Virus record (IMG/VR): IMGVR_UViG_3300047478_000091
Coordinates: 1-28,250 of that record
DNA length: 28,250 nucleotides
Strand: one strand, 5' to 3'
Source: a virus
Position numbers and translations under genes: made by a program. Numbering within the stretch: position 1 is the stretch's first letter; each line of letters opens with the position of its first letter. The notes beneath the pieces are model-generated. The model saw nothing but the letters and a program-made list of their open reading frames with translations, was not told where the DNA came from and made no database searches. Positions 7,370 to 13,730 of the stretch are shown piece after piece.

Positions 7370-7870
7370 TTAGAACGCTTGCTTTGCCTTAGCTGCCATT
7401 ACTTCGGCCTGAGCAATGTCGAAGTGAGACGCCACTTCTTCAACAAACTTTTCTACTTCTGCCTTTTGGGTAGATAGTGCGAACGAGCCAATGTCGTTGG
7501 TGGTGTTGCCATTGCGTGGTGTCCATACGACAATGTTAGCGGCAACGAAAGCGCCAATCAATTCGGCAGGGTTTGCTGGAACATACATTCCGCCTAGGTG
7601 GTGTTCAGCGGCTTCTACAAGGCTCTTGGTCTTGTATGCTGAAGGGGCGCTAGCGTCAAGAACGCATAGGGTGGTTACATAACGACCGCTCTGCTTTGGA
7701 CCGTTGATACGGAACTGAACCCACAAACGCTGTTCACCAGTAGACTTTACATCTACGAAACGAGCGTCTGTGATAACGCCAGCGTAACGACCAACAGGGA
7801 TAAGCGTGTATTCTCCGCCACCCGATACTGCGTTGAAGTCGAACGAAATTGCCTTGTTTTGCTTTGACAT
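7370..7870 (-). CDS. DUF669-like protein (putative ssDNA-binding, second copy)
   Basis: 166 residues. The layout matches the DUF669 protein at 23611-24096: an N-terminal 'IPxGxYxxxIxxAxxVxVKxxGxxxLxVQxRI' beta region, 'SGRYVTTLCVLDAS' with a 'KTK' step, 'LIGAFVAANIVVWTPRNGN' and a Gly-Asn 'NDIGSF' step, then a helical C-terminus. DUF669 proteins accompany phage recombination ATPases and are thought to bind single-stranded DNA. This copy stands alone in the leftward block, flanked by hairpins on both sides. The paralogy is judged by eye. Confidence 0.5.
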   Translation of the reverse strand: MSKQNKAISFDFNAVSGGGEYTLIPVGRYAGVITDARFVDVKSTGEQRLWVQFRINGPKQSGRYVTTLCVLDASAPSAYKTKSLVEAAEHHLGGMYVPANPAELIGAFVAANIVVWTPRNGNTTNDIGSFALSTQKAEVEKFVEEVASHFDIAQAEVMAAKAKQAF

Positions 7871-7944
7871 GATGTTTTACCTTATCTATTTTATGTTTTA
7901 CGCCTACACGGTGTGTGTCTGCGTTACCAACCACCAAAAGAATC

Positions 7945-7970
7945 GAGGGGGCCGGCTTGTCGGTCCCCTC
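7945..7970 (-). terminator. Hairpin with T-rich tail upstream of the DUF669-like gene
   Basis: GAGGGG-g-CCG pairs with CGG-t-CCCCTC around GCTTGT. On the minus strand the stem is followed by GATTCTTTTGG, so leftward termination is plausible. The remaining gap 7871-8044 holds only this hairpin, a weaker one near 7991-8007 and the one at 8024-8042; I see no gene in it. Confidence 0.5.
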
Positions 7971-8023
7971 TAATCTTTCAACTAAAGGGGACCACGAACT
8001 AAAGTGGTGCGTGTAAGGGGGGT

Positions 8024-8046
8024 GCAGGGGGGAACGCCCTGCTTTT
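8024..8046 (+). terminator. Rightward-oriented terminator-like hairpin
   Basis: GCAGGG (8024-8029) pairs with CCCTGC (8037-8042) and is followed on the plus strand by TTTTAT. No rightward gene precedes it, so it could block antisense transcription into the leftward genes or act as a leftward 3' hairpin without T run. It touches the stop of the DUF4326 gene. Confidence 0.4.
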
Positions 8047-8311
8047 ATCCCCTCATCTTTTCCACATACTCAACTAACACATCCCCATGGCAAGCCGCAG
8101 GCTTGCAAAAGCATCCTAATCTCATGCCTTCCAATTCACATAAAAGCACACTCAACAATTCCACATTTATGCTCAACATCTTTTCATATTTTTCAATTAC
8201 CTCTTCCCTACTACCATCCTTTCCTATCACAAAAGGATTACCCCACTTACTACCTCTACCAATATAAACATCATATTCATCTTTATATTTATTCACAACA
8301 ACGCTTTTCAT
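8045..8311 (-). CDS. DUF4326 domain protein
   Basis: 88 residues, matching the whole DUF4326 pattern (Pfam PF14216): 'DVYIGRGSKWGNPFVIGKDGSREEVIEKYEKML', then 'LGCFCKPAACHGDVL'. The conserved 'GRGSxWGNPF' and 'CxCxPxxCHGD' blocks are both present. The family is frequent in phages and its biochemical role is not established. The C-terminal cysteines and histidine may bind a metal. It lies in the leftward accessory block between two hairpins. Confidence 0.85.
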   Translation of the reverse strand: MKSVVVNKYKDEYDVYIGRGSKWGNPFVIGKDGSREEVIEKYEKMLSINVELLSVLLCELEGMRLGCFCKPAACHGDVLVEYVEKMRG

Positions 8312-8499
8312 TACTACCTTTCAGCAAGGACGAGATGCCCCAGCGTAGCGGGCATCACGACCTGCCAACACCCACAAATAACCACAATATCCACACCACA
8401 GGTTTTATTGGTGCCACCAGGAAAACAACTAACTATCTATCTATACGCAGCATGAACCACACAAAAATGTGCGCGGATTTTCCCTGCCCAAACAACAAT
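8312..8499. other. Non-coding gap with a perfect hairpin
   Basis: GATGCCC (8334-8340) pairs perfectly with GGGCATC (8350-8356) around a 9-base loop, in the 5' leader of the DUF4326 gene. Open frames here are broken by stops on the minus strand, and the plus-strand frame (8335-8538) lacks a ribosome site and has no gene-like composition. I see nothing else. Confidence 0.4.
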
Positions 8500-8546
8500 A
8501 AAAAAAGGGCAGACCCACACGCCACAATATGCGTGTAGATCTGCCC
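8500..8546 (-). terminator. Rho-independent terminator, leftward
   Basis: On the minus strand GGGCAGA pairs with TCTGCCC, with a further ACACGC/GCGTGT stem inside, followed directly by seven T. It lies 9 bases past the stop of the 80-residue gene. One of the clearest terminators in the window. Confidence 0.9.
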
Positions 8547-8555
8547 AAACTTTTA

Positions 8556-8798
8556 CTACTTCTTGTTGAACTCTTCCTCAGCGTCCAACTCAGCCTCATA
8601 CAGCTCACGCCATACATTGTCCAACTCATACAAACGCTGGTCCAACGCTGCAATTACCTTCTTCTGCAAACGCTTCGGCCAACCAATGTCCTGCCCAAAG
8701 TCTGCAATAACGCGTTCATAAGCGTCAACAAGCTCCTGCAACGACTCCAACTGCAACTCAGCGTTTGATTTCTCTTTGATTTTCTTTGAAACGCCCAT
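8556..8798 (-). CDS. Small helical acidic protein of unknown function
   Basis: 80 residues starting MGVSKKIKEKSNAELQLESL; AAGGAG lies about 10 bases upstream, which decides this start over a longer open frame. The sequence is almost entirely charged helix and ends in an acidic stretch (YEAELDAEEEFNKK), with 'WPKRLQKKVIAALDQRLYELDNVW' in the middle. No family recognised. A strong terminator follows. Confidence 0.65.
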   Translation of the reverse strand: MGVSKKIKEKSNAELQLESLQELVDAYERVIADFGQDIGWPKRLQKKVIAALDQRLYELDNVWRELYEAELDAEEEFNKK

Positions 8799-8824
8799 AA
8801 GGCTATCTCTCCTTGTTATAAAAT

Positions 8825-8840
8825 CATGGCAAAGGCCATG
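8825..8840. terminator. Short perfect hairpin flanked by T runs on both strands
   Basis: CATGGC-AAAG-GCCATG; the plus strand continues TTTTTC and the minus strand ATTTTATAAC. It sits between the zinc-finger peptide and the 80-residue gene and may be a weak bidirectional terminator. The stretch 8841-8917 shows no gene. Confidence 0.45.
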
Positions 8841-8917
8841 TTTTTCGGATTTCACACGGCACGATGCGCGCATGAAGGGTGTTTTGAGCCTTTTTACATC
8901 TTGCTCGGGATGTGTTG

Positions 8918-9019
8918 CTAGTTTTTTGCTAGGTGTGCTTGGAATTGCCAGTAGAGCATCATTTCTCCGCACACATCGCATGTGATGACTTCGTTGTTTG
9001 ATTTGTCATCGCCAGTCAT
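8918..9019 (-). CDS. 33-residue zinc-finger-like peptide
   Basis: The ATG lies inside the last codons of the glutamine amidotransferase gene (14-nt overlap). The peptide contains TCDVCGEMM, then a helix ending 'FQAHLAKN': Cys14-x2-Cys17-x12-His30, a C2H-type half finger resembling a C2H2 finger with one histidine. Tiny CxxC peptides like this recur in actinophages. Translational coupling to the upstream gene is likely. Function unknown. Confidence 0.5.
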   Translation of the reverse strand: MTGDDKSNNEVITCDVCGEMMLYWQFQAHLAKN

Positions 9020-10064
9020 CTACACGACCCCATAGTTCGGTTTCTGAGGGTTCTTTTCGGCCTTGGCTGTGTTCTTCTAGCCATGCACCGTATTTGAAGT
9101 CCTCGTATTCGTCCATGAGTTGTTCGATGTCGCCAATCATGTCGCCGTTGCCGTCGTAGAATACTCCGCCTACTTCGCTGAAGCATGCTCTGAAGTCTGC
9201 GAATGTGTTGATTCCCCAGTTTGCCATGTCTTCGTGGTTTGGTGTGTATTCTGTGATGCCTCCGCCTATGTCTAGGCCGGTGCCGTAGGATTCCCATGAA
9301 CTGTTTGGGTTGCCTCCGGCTGTCATGTGACGGTATTTGTCGTAGTAGCTTGGTGTCCAACGTTCTTCGTATGCTGGGTCTAGTTCGACTACATTTTCAA
9401 AGTTGGTTACTACACCTTCGCTTACGGTGAACATTTTGCGTTCTCCGACTTCGTATACCCATTCGTAATCAATTTTGGCACGGTCTAATGCTGTGCATAG
9501 GATGTGTTCGGTTGATGCGAAGAAGAATGAGCCGTCTCTGCTTTGTGCGACCCATACTGGTGAGTGGTTGATTCGTGCTACTGTGATTTGGTTTCGTAGG
9601 TCACTGTCTAACCATGCTACTGCAGCGTCGCCGTCGAGCATACTGAACTTGTCTACACCGTATTTTTGCAGGATTGCTGGGATTACTGATGTGTCTACTT
9701 CTGGTAGCTGGTATGGTAGTTCGCCTCGCACTTTGGTGTGGTTGTAGATTACACCGTTGTGCACGAGTGCGATGTTACCGTTTGGTGACATTACTGGGTG
9801 GTTGTTGGCGTTGACTGATGCACTGCCGTGTGTGGCTAGGCGAGTGTGCAGGATAGCATTTTTTGCGTTGCGTGGCATGTGCCACATGCTTAGTTTGGAT
9901 CCTGCAATGTCTCGTTTGTAGACACCTGATGATTTTGCATTTTCCCATGCATAACCTGAGGCCATTGAGCCTCTGGCTTCCATTTCGGTTAGTAACGCAT
10001 GCGCTACTTTGCGTGGGTTGATTTTGCTTTGTTTGGATAGGCTAAAGCCACCGATTCCGCACAT
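9006..10064 (-). CDS. Class II glutamine amidotransferase
   Basis: 352 residues. It should hydrolyse glutamine and pass ammonia to a partner. The start is fixed by the catalytic Cys2 in MCGIGGF, which becomes N-terminal after Met removal, and by AAGGAG upstream. Other Ntn-amidotransferase motifs: 'HTRLATHGS' (Arg75), 'NNHP' (87-90), 'VHNGVIYN' (102-108) and 'VDTSVIPAIL' (Asp124). The domain covers about 1-230; the last 120 residues are acidic and unassigned. There is no synthetase or isomerase domain, so the acceptor enzyme must be separate; the amidoligase gene two genes upstream is the obvious partner. The precise substrate is unknown. Confidence 0.85.
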   Translation of the reverse strand: MCGIGGFSLSKQSKINPRKVAHALLTEMEARGSMASGYAWENAKSSGVYKRDIAGSKLSMWHMPRNAKNAILHTRLATHGSASVNANNHPVMSPNGNIALVHNGVIYNHTKVRGELPYQLPEVDTSVIPAILQKYGVDKFSMLDGDAAVAWLDSDLRNQITVARINHSPVWVAQSRDGSFFFASTEHILCTALDRAKIDYEWVYEVGERKMFTVSEGVVTNFENVVELDPAYEERWTPSYYDKYRHMTAGGNPNSSWESYGTGLDIGGGITEYTPNHEDMANWGINTFADFRACFSEVGGVFYDGNGDMIGDIEQLMDEYEDFKYGAWLEEHSQGRKEPSETELWGRVDDWR

Positions 10065-10088
10065 ATTGTGTTTCTCCTTAGTTTGGTT

Positions 10089-10119
10089 GTGGGGGCCATT
10101 TCTGACCCCCACATTTTTT
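10089..10119 (+). terminator. Terminator-like hairpin with the T run on the plus strand
   Basis: TGTGGGGG (10088-10095) pairs with CCCCCACA (10106-10113), followed on the plus strand by TTTTTTATT. Its orientation is opposite to the genes around it, so it is either a guard against antisense transcription or a leader hairpin 25 bases ahead of the amidotransferase start. Confidence 0.5.
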
Positions 10120-10121
10120 AT

Positions 10122-10178
10122 TCAACAAAATAGTGGACCTAATGCGATTATTAGGAACACTGTGAAACTGACGCACAT
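10122..10178 (-). CDS. Possible 18-residue membrane peptide
   Basis: The ATG opens MCVSFTVFLIIALGPLFC, a single hydrophobic segment. It is in the same frame as the preceding gene (stop at 10209) and separated from it only by the amber stop and ten sense codons, so it could be an independent peptide or a read-through extension. Only a weak ribosome site is present. Low confidence. Confidence 0.25.
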   Translation of the reverse strand: MCVSFTVFLIIALGPLFC

Positions 10179-10208
10179 TGCGATAGTTTCTTCTACTTTA
10201 TTTCGTTT

Positions 10209-10508
10209 CTATTTCTTCTCCTTTGGAAGGTCTGGATTGTATCTCATGTATACTGTCCAGAGTTTTTTATCTGGGTGGGTCACAGACAGGTTGTTTCCGC
10301 CTGTCTGTGCTACCTCGATTTGAGCGAATCGTTCTGAGATTCGATACGCCCAGGCGTGTGAGTTTACTTTCACTGGATATTCTGCCCATGCGTTTGGGTT
10401 TGCATAGAGTTCTTCCATGAATTGTGTAACCTCGTAACGGACTTTGCGACCTGATTTGATTTTTAGTATCTCTTCAGTGTCTACCCATTTCATTTTGACT
10501 TTAGCCAT
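10209..10508 (-). CDS. Conserved-looking small protein of unknown function
   Basis: 99 residues starting MAKVKMKWVDTEEIL, four bases after the amidoligase stop, so probably coupled to it. Mixed alpha/beta and basic, with 'AWAYRISERFAQIEVAQTGGNNLSVTHPDKKLWTVYMRYNP'; the late beta-strands look like a small DNA- or ligand-binding fold. It lies between amidoligase and amidotransferase and could be part of that module. No family recognised. Confidence 0.6.
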   Translation of the reverse strand: MAKVKMKWVDTEEILKIKSGRKVRYEVTQFMEELYANPNAWAEYPVKVNSHAWAYRISERFAQIEVAQTGGNNLSVTHPDKKLWTVYMRYNPDLPKEKK

Positions 10509-10512
10509 TTGA

Positions 10513-12015
10513 CTAAGCAACCTGGAAGGTGCGTGTTACTTGACGGTAACGCGAACCGTATGGGTCTTCAACTTTTGCTGTTTCTTCGCTGAAGGTGAAT
10601 CCGTATTTTGCGTAAATTTCGACGAAATCGGTGATGTTCTTTACTGCAAAGAAGTCAGTGATTTGTGCGCCGTTCTTTACGGTTTGGATGAGTCCACGAG
10701 CCATCCACGCCATGAAGGTGATTCGGTCGAAGCTGAAGTTACAGTCCATTTGACGGAACTCTAAAGTGCCTCGCTCGTTTGCTGCGTGGTGTGTGTTGAT
10801 GGCTGTGAATTTGCCAACGTGATACAGAGTGTCAGTGCGTAGTGTTGCACTGATTGATTCTGCTGGAATGTGGTTTGCGTAGGTTCTGCAACGACCATCG
10901 TCGTCGTTTACATTACGGCCACAGATTACATCCCAGATACGCTGTGTGATTGCGTAACCTGCTAGAACGATACCAATCTGTTTTGCAGTCAAGTCTTTTG
11001 CAAAGACGTGAATGTGTGTTCCAGCGGTTTCGTTCTTTTCTGTGTCCTTGATTTGGTCAAGGAGCATACGAAGTCCTGGGTGCAGTGCACGGGTGATGCC
11101 ACCGGTGGTGCGGAATTCGTAGGATACAATGTTGTTGCAGTCACTGTCGTTGCAGTGTTCTGGGTCGTCATTGTAGTCGTTGCAGTTGCCACAGTCGCAT
11201 GAGTGGTAGGTGCATGAACGACAGTCGCATTCGCAACCGTCTGTGTCGGTTTCGTATGATTCTACTGAACCGTCTGATCCTGCTTCTACACCCATTGGTG
11301 TGCGAACACCTGAGCCTGGGTTTGGTGCTTCAATTTCCCATCCCCATGTTCTGGATACAATGTGGTTACCAATTTGTGTTTGGTATTTTTGTATCTCGTC
11401 TTCGATTGCCATCCATTGTGCTGGCTCTAGTTCTTGAGCTTGACGATCTGCAATCTTTTTGCTTAGGCCTTCAGTGGATTGGTTTTGACCGTTGATTCGC
11501 TGGTTACGCTCGTAGTGTGCGAAGTAGTCTGCGAATGTGCGGTTGTAACTTGACAGTCCGTATGCTAGGAATTCTACACCGAATGTCATGTCTTCCATTA
11601 CAATTTCTAGCATTTTCTGCAACTGTGCTGAGTCTGCAAGATTGATACGGATGTAGTTGCCATCACTGTATGTTTCAATGCCTGCTTCGTTGAGTAGGTT
11701 GCTTAGTTCGTAACGGAACTGCATCCATAGGATTGCGTCGTTGCGATACTTTTTTAGCATTTCGTATGTTGTTTCTAGCAGGTAAATGTCCCCGTTGTCT
11801 GGGTCGCTTACTAAGCCTTTGAATGTGATACGACTTACACCACCGTAGTATGCGATACCTACACCGTTGATGTTGTTTGAGTCAATGAATGAGTTTAGTT
11901 CATTGATTGATTCAACGCTTATCTGTGATGCGGTTTCGGTGAATGTTCCGTGTGTTGCTGCTACTTCGTGTAGCTTTTTTGCGACTTCGATGAAGTCTCG
12001 GTTGAGATTTCTCAT
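10513..12015 (-). CDS. Amidoligase-family (COOH-NH2 ligase) protein with cysteine-rich insert
   Basis: 500 residues. The C-terminal half carries the amidoligase signatures (Pfam PF12224 type, glutamine-synthetase-like fold): 'WGWEIEAP' (224-231) for the usual G-x-E-x-E strand, 'EAGSDGSV' (244-251), 'AGTHIHVF' (331-338) with the metal/ATP-site histidines, 'TQRIWDVICGR' (357-367), and 'AINTHH...GTLEFRQM' (405-423). These enzymes are predicted to make amide or peptide bonds with ATP. Residues 261-293 form an insert with ten cysteines (CECDCRSC...CDCGNC...C...C) probably binding zinc. The first 200 residues match no family I know. AAGGAAAAAAGG precedes the ATG. The neighbouring class II amidotransferase can supply ammonia, a pairing known for this family. 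Confidence 0.75.
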   Translation of the reverse strand: MRNLNRDFIEVAKKLHEVAATHGTFTETASQISVESINELNSFIDSNNINGVGIAYYGGVSRITFKGLVSDPDNGDIYLLETTYEMLKKYRNDAILWMQFRYELSNLLNEAGIETYSDGNYIRINLADSAQLQKMLEIVMEDMTFGVEFLAYGLSSYNRTFADYFAHYERNQRINGQNQSTEGLSKKIADRQAQELEPAQWMAIEDEIQKYQTQIGNHIVSRTWGWEIEAPNPGSGVRTPMGVEAGSDGSVESYETDTDGCECDCRSCTYHSCDCGNCNDYNDDPEHCNDSDCNNIVSYEFRTTGGITRALHPGLRMLLDQIKDTEKNETAGTHIHVFAKDLTAKQIGIVLAGYAITQRIWDVICGRNVNDDDGRCRTYANHIPAESISATLRTDTLYHVGKFTAINTHHAANERGTLEFRQMDCNFSFDRITFMAWMARGLIQTVKNGAQITDFFAVKNITDFVEIYAKYGFTFSEETAKVEDPYGSRYRQVTRTFQVA

Positions 12016-12033
12016 TTTTCCTTTTTTCCTTGG

Positions 12034-12351
12034 TTATACCTGAAAAGTTAGTTCTTCAGGTAGGTTTGAGTGGAACCAGCCCATGTATATGATTCTGGCG
12101 TAATCGATTAGTCCTTCTTGTTTGAATTCTTCCCAGTCTTGCCCGTGTAGTGGGATTAGGTTTACTAACTGGTAGAAGGATTCTTCTCGTTTTGTGATAC
12201 CGTTTGTTACCCATATGTCACATTGGTTCAACGATTTGTTGAATGTGAACAGATAGTTTGGTATTACATCTACTTCTACGATTTCACTGTCGCCTTCGTC
12301 GATTCCGCGAAGTTTGTCAGTGATTTCTTCGTAACTGTGTAGTTTGCGCAT
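12034..12351 (-). CDS. Unknown protein upstream of the amidoligase
   Basis: 105 residues, acidic, starting MRKLHSYEEITDKLRGIDEG; AAGG sits about 9 bases before the ATG. Predicted alpha/beta with 'VDVIPNYLFTFNKSLNQCDIWVTNGITKREESFYQLVNLIPLHGQDWEEF'. Co-transcribed with its neighbours (short gaps both sides). No recognised domain. Confidence 0.65.
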   Translation of the reverse strand: MRKLHSYEEITDKLRGIDEGDSEIVEVDVIPNYLFTFNKSLNQCDIWVTNGITKREESFYQLVNLIPLHGQDWEEFKQEGLIDYARIIYMGWFHSNLPEELTFQV

Positions 12352-12357
12352 TGTCTA

Positions 12358-12735
12358 TTACCTTTTTAGTGATAGTGGTGAATAGTCTGGGAATACGAAA
12401 CTTCTAGTTTGGTGGTAGAAGTGACCTGCATCAAGTAGTGCTTGGTTGAATCCGCTTTCTAGTTCTAGGTCTAGGTATTCGGTTTCAACTTCTTGATACT
12501 GGTTGTAGCGTGTTGGGTATTCCATGATTAGTTTGCCGTTTTCGTCGGTTTTGTTTGCTAACCATGAGTATCCGATGAACTTGTGGCATGGTGTCCATAG
12601 TTCGTCTACATAGTCTCTGATGTATCCGAAGTCTGCGTCGTTTTCTTTGAGAACTAGCTCGTATCTTGCTTCGGATGTTACAGGGTCTATTTTGTAAATT
12701 ACTTTGAATAATTTACGCGAATCTCTTAGATTCAT
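12358..12735 (-). CDS. Unknown protein, first gene of the leftward operon
   Basis: 125 residues, starting MNLRDSRKLFKVIYKIDPVT, with AGGAG 6 bases ahead of the ATG. Tyr- and Glu-rich, alpha/beta, ending 'HFYHQTRSFVFPDYSPLSLKR'. It is the promoter-proximal gene of the leftward block and therefore likely early expressed. No recognised domain. Confidence 0.65.
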   Translation of the reverse strand: MNLRDSRKLFKVIYKIDPVTSEARYELVLKENDADFGYIRDYVDELWTPCHKFIGYSWLANKTDENGKLIMEYPTRYNQYQEVETEYLDLELESGFNQALLDAGHFYHQTRSFVFPDYSPLSLKR

Positions 12736-12774
12736 TTTTTCTCCTATGTTTAGTTGTTTGTTTTTATCGAGCCG

Positions 12775-12894
12775 TTGGGAGGCGAGCTCGTAGAGTCGCC
12801 TACCAAAGGCGTAACTACAGTTTTTGTTTTTTCTGTTGTTTCTGTTGTTTCTTTATTAGCCAAGGCGGACCCCGGCCTTTAGGGGTCGACTTGG
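12775..12894 (-). promoter_or_regulatory. Two leader hairpins ahead of the leftward operon
   Basis: Hairpin A: 12775-12785 pairs with 12796-12806 (TTGG-g-AGGCGA with TCGCCT-a-CCAA). Hairpin B: CCAAG and GACCCC (12860-12873) pair with GGGGTC and CTTGG (12882-12894). Both lie in the probable 5' leader of the leftward transcript, 40 and 125 bases before the first start codon. Neither has a T run, so attenuation, RNA stability or a protein-binding site are all possible. Confidence 0.4.
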
Positions 12895-12905
12895 GCCTGG
12901 CTGTA

Positions 12906-13009
12906 TTTGCTGAATACTGTATGTTTAATGCTGAATGCTGAATTCTAAATGCTGATTGCTAATGTCACATTCTAAATTTTGTGATCTGTAGTGATGCTAA
13001 ATGCTGCAG
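12906..13009. repeat. Degenerate 7-bp tandem array (iteron-like)
   Basis: From 12906 the sequence reads in steps of seven: TTTGCTG, AATACTG, TATGTTT, AATGCTG, AATGCTG, AATTCTA, AATGCTG, ATTGCTA and so on to about 12975, then a second cluster GATGCTA AATGCTG near 12994. The core GCTGAAT or a one-base variant occurs at 12909, 12930, 12937, 12951, 12958, 12996 and 13003. Its position beside an AT-rich palindrome in the divergent gap fits replication-initiator or regulator binding. Confidence 0.55.
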
Positions 13010-13132
13010 TATTATTTGTTGCTTTACACAGGTGCTTTTTTTGAAAAATATGCGGGGTTTTAGACGCAGGGCGGTGGTTTGAAAATTCTGCGCGGTTTTC
13101 ATATTTAATTCCTAAAGTTTTGGTTTGGGTCT

Positions 13133-13180
13133 CTATCTGTATTATTTATATATATATTATTATATATAATAATTAGATAG
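13133..13180. repeat. AT-rich hyphenated palindrome, possible unwinding element
   Basis: CTATCT (13133-13138) and AGATAG (13175-13180) flank an alternating TA stretch with a perfect 18-bp palindrome at 13156-13173. The whole 48 bases are almost pure A/T and would melt easily. With the adjacent 7-bp array this is a reasonable origin candidate. Confidence 0.45.
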
Positions 13181-13213
13181 ACTGGGAGATTTTCATTTTG
13201 TCCCTTTTCTCGA

Positions 13214-13263
13214 TTGAATATGGTAAATTATACTCTTTTTCTCATTGTTTTTATCATATTCAA
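13214..13263. promoter_or_regulatory. Operator-like inverted pair TTGAATATGRTAAA
   Basis: TTGAATATGGTAAA at 13214-13227 and its inverted copy ending CATATTCAA at 13250-13263 form a 50-base inverted repeat. A third copy lies at 13375-13388 (separate entry). They flank the divergent promoters and are probably bound by a phage regulator. Confidence 0.5.
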
Positions 13264-13289
13264 TTCCAATATCTAAACGCTACATCCGT

Positions 13290-13360
13290 AAACACTATTT
13301 ATTTTCACTAATGAAATAGTATTTTTTTGAAGGAATAAAATAGTGTTTCTGGAAATAGTG
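13290..13360. repeat. AAACACTATTT repeats, second operator-like family
   Basis: AAACACTATTT (13290-13300) is inverted at 13338-13348 (AAATAGTGTTT), with partial copies at 13314-13320 and 13353-13360. The family lies between the two TTGAATATG sites nearest the rightward promoter. Confidence 0.45.
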
Positions 13361-13374
13361 TGGGGTAGTGGTGG

Positions 13375-13398
13375 TTGAATATGGTAAAACTTATCATA
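13375..13398. promoter_or_regulatory. Third TTGAATATGGTAAA copy with a half-site palindrome
   Basis: TTGAATATGGTAAA at 13375-13388 runs into TTATCATA (13391-13398), so TATGGTAA and TTATCATA form an imperfect palindrome 32 bases upstream of the -35 box of the first rightward promoter. Good position for an activator or repressor. Confidence 0.5.
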
Positions 13399-13429
13399 AA
13401 TAATTCTTTGACTATTTTGCGTTTTTTGC

Positions 13430-13457
13430 TTGACAAGCCTCTAAAAAGGACTAAACT
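13430..13457 (+). promoter_or_regulatory. Rightward promoter P1
   Basis: TTGACA (13430-13435), 16-base spacer, TAAACT (13452-13457). It lies 34 bases ahead of the first rightward start codon. The same box pair, including the flanking C and A, recurs at 13673 and 14815. Confidence 0.75.
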
Positions 13458-13490
13458 GGACTTATAACCAATCGATCAAAGGAGGCCCAA

Positions 13491-13676
13491 ATGGCTAATG
13501 AAAGAGTTTACGATTATGCATTCGACCACGAAATTGCCGGTAGTTTGACAATTTCCATTGTTGGCAAAGAAAGTTGGAACCACGAAATGTTTGACAGCGT
13601 GGCCTATGACACATTGGAAGAGTTGGTAAAAGTGCCAGGCGATTGGAGCATGAATGATTGTTGGGAAACAACTTGA
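13491..13676 (+). CDS. Small protein, first rightward gene
   Basis: 61 residues (MANERVYDYAFDHEIAGSLT...). AAAGGAGG lies 7 bases before the ATG, and promoter P1 is directly upstream. Acidic, alpha/beta, ending 'KVPGDWSMNDCWETT'. Promoter-proximal position suggests early expression. No family recognised. The 3' end overlaps the next promoter's -35 box. Confidence 0.7.
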   Translation: MANERVYDYAFDHEIAGSLTISIVGKESWNHEMFDSVAYDTLEELVKVPGDWSMNDCWETT

Positions 13677-13700
13677 CAAACATTCAAAAACCACTAAACT
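13673..13700 (+). promoter_or_regulatory. Rightward promoter P2
   Basis: TTGACA (13673-13678), 16-base spacer, TAAACT (13695-13700), starting on the stop codon of the first small gene and 31 bases before the next start. Confidence 0.75.
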
Positions 13701-13730
13701 AGATATATGACAACAACACAAGGAGAGATA

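Noticed and set aside
8335-8538. Rightward open frame of 67 codons in a leftward block
   Set aside because: No ribosome site, His/Asn/Thr-rich low-complexity product, and it crosses a strong leftward terminator and a leader hairpin.
12906-13009. CRISPR array
   Set aside because: Units are 7 bp in direct contact, without spacers; no cas genes in the window.
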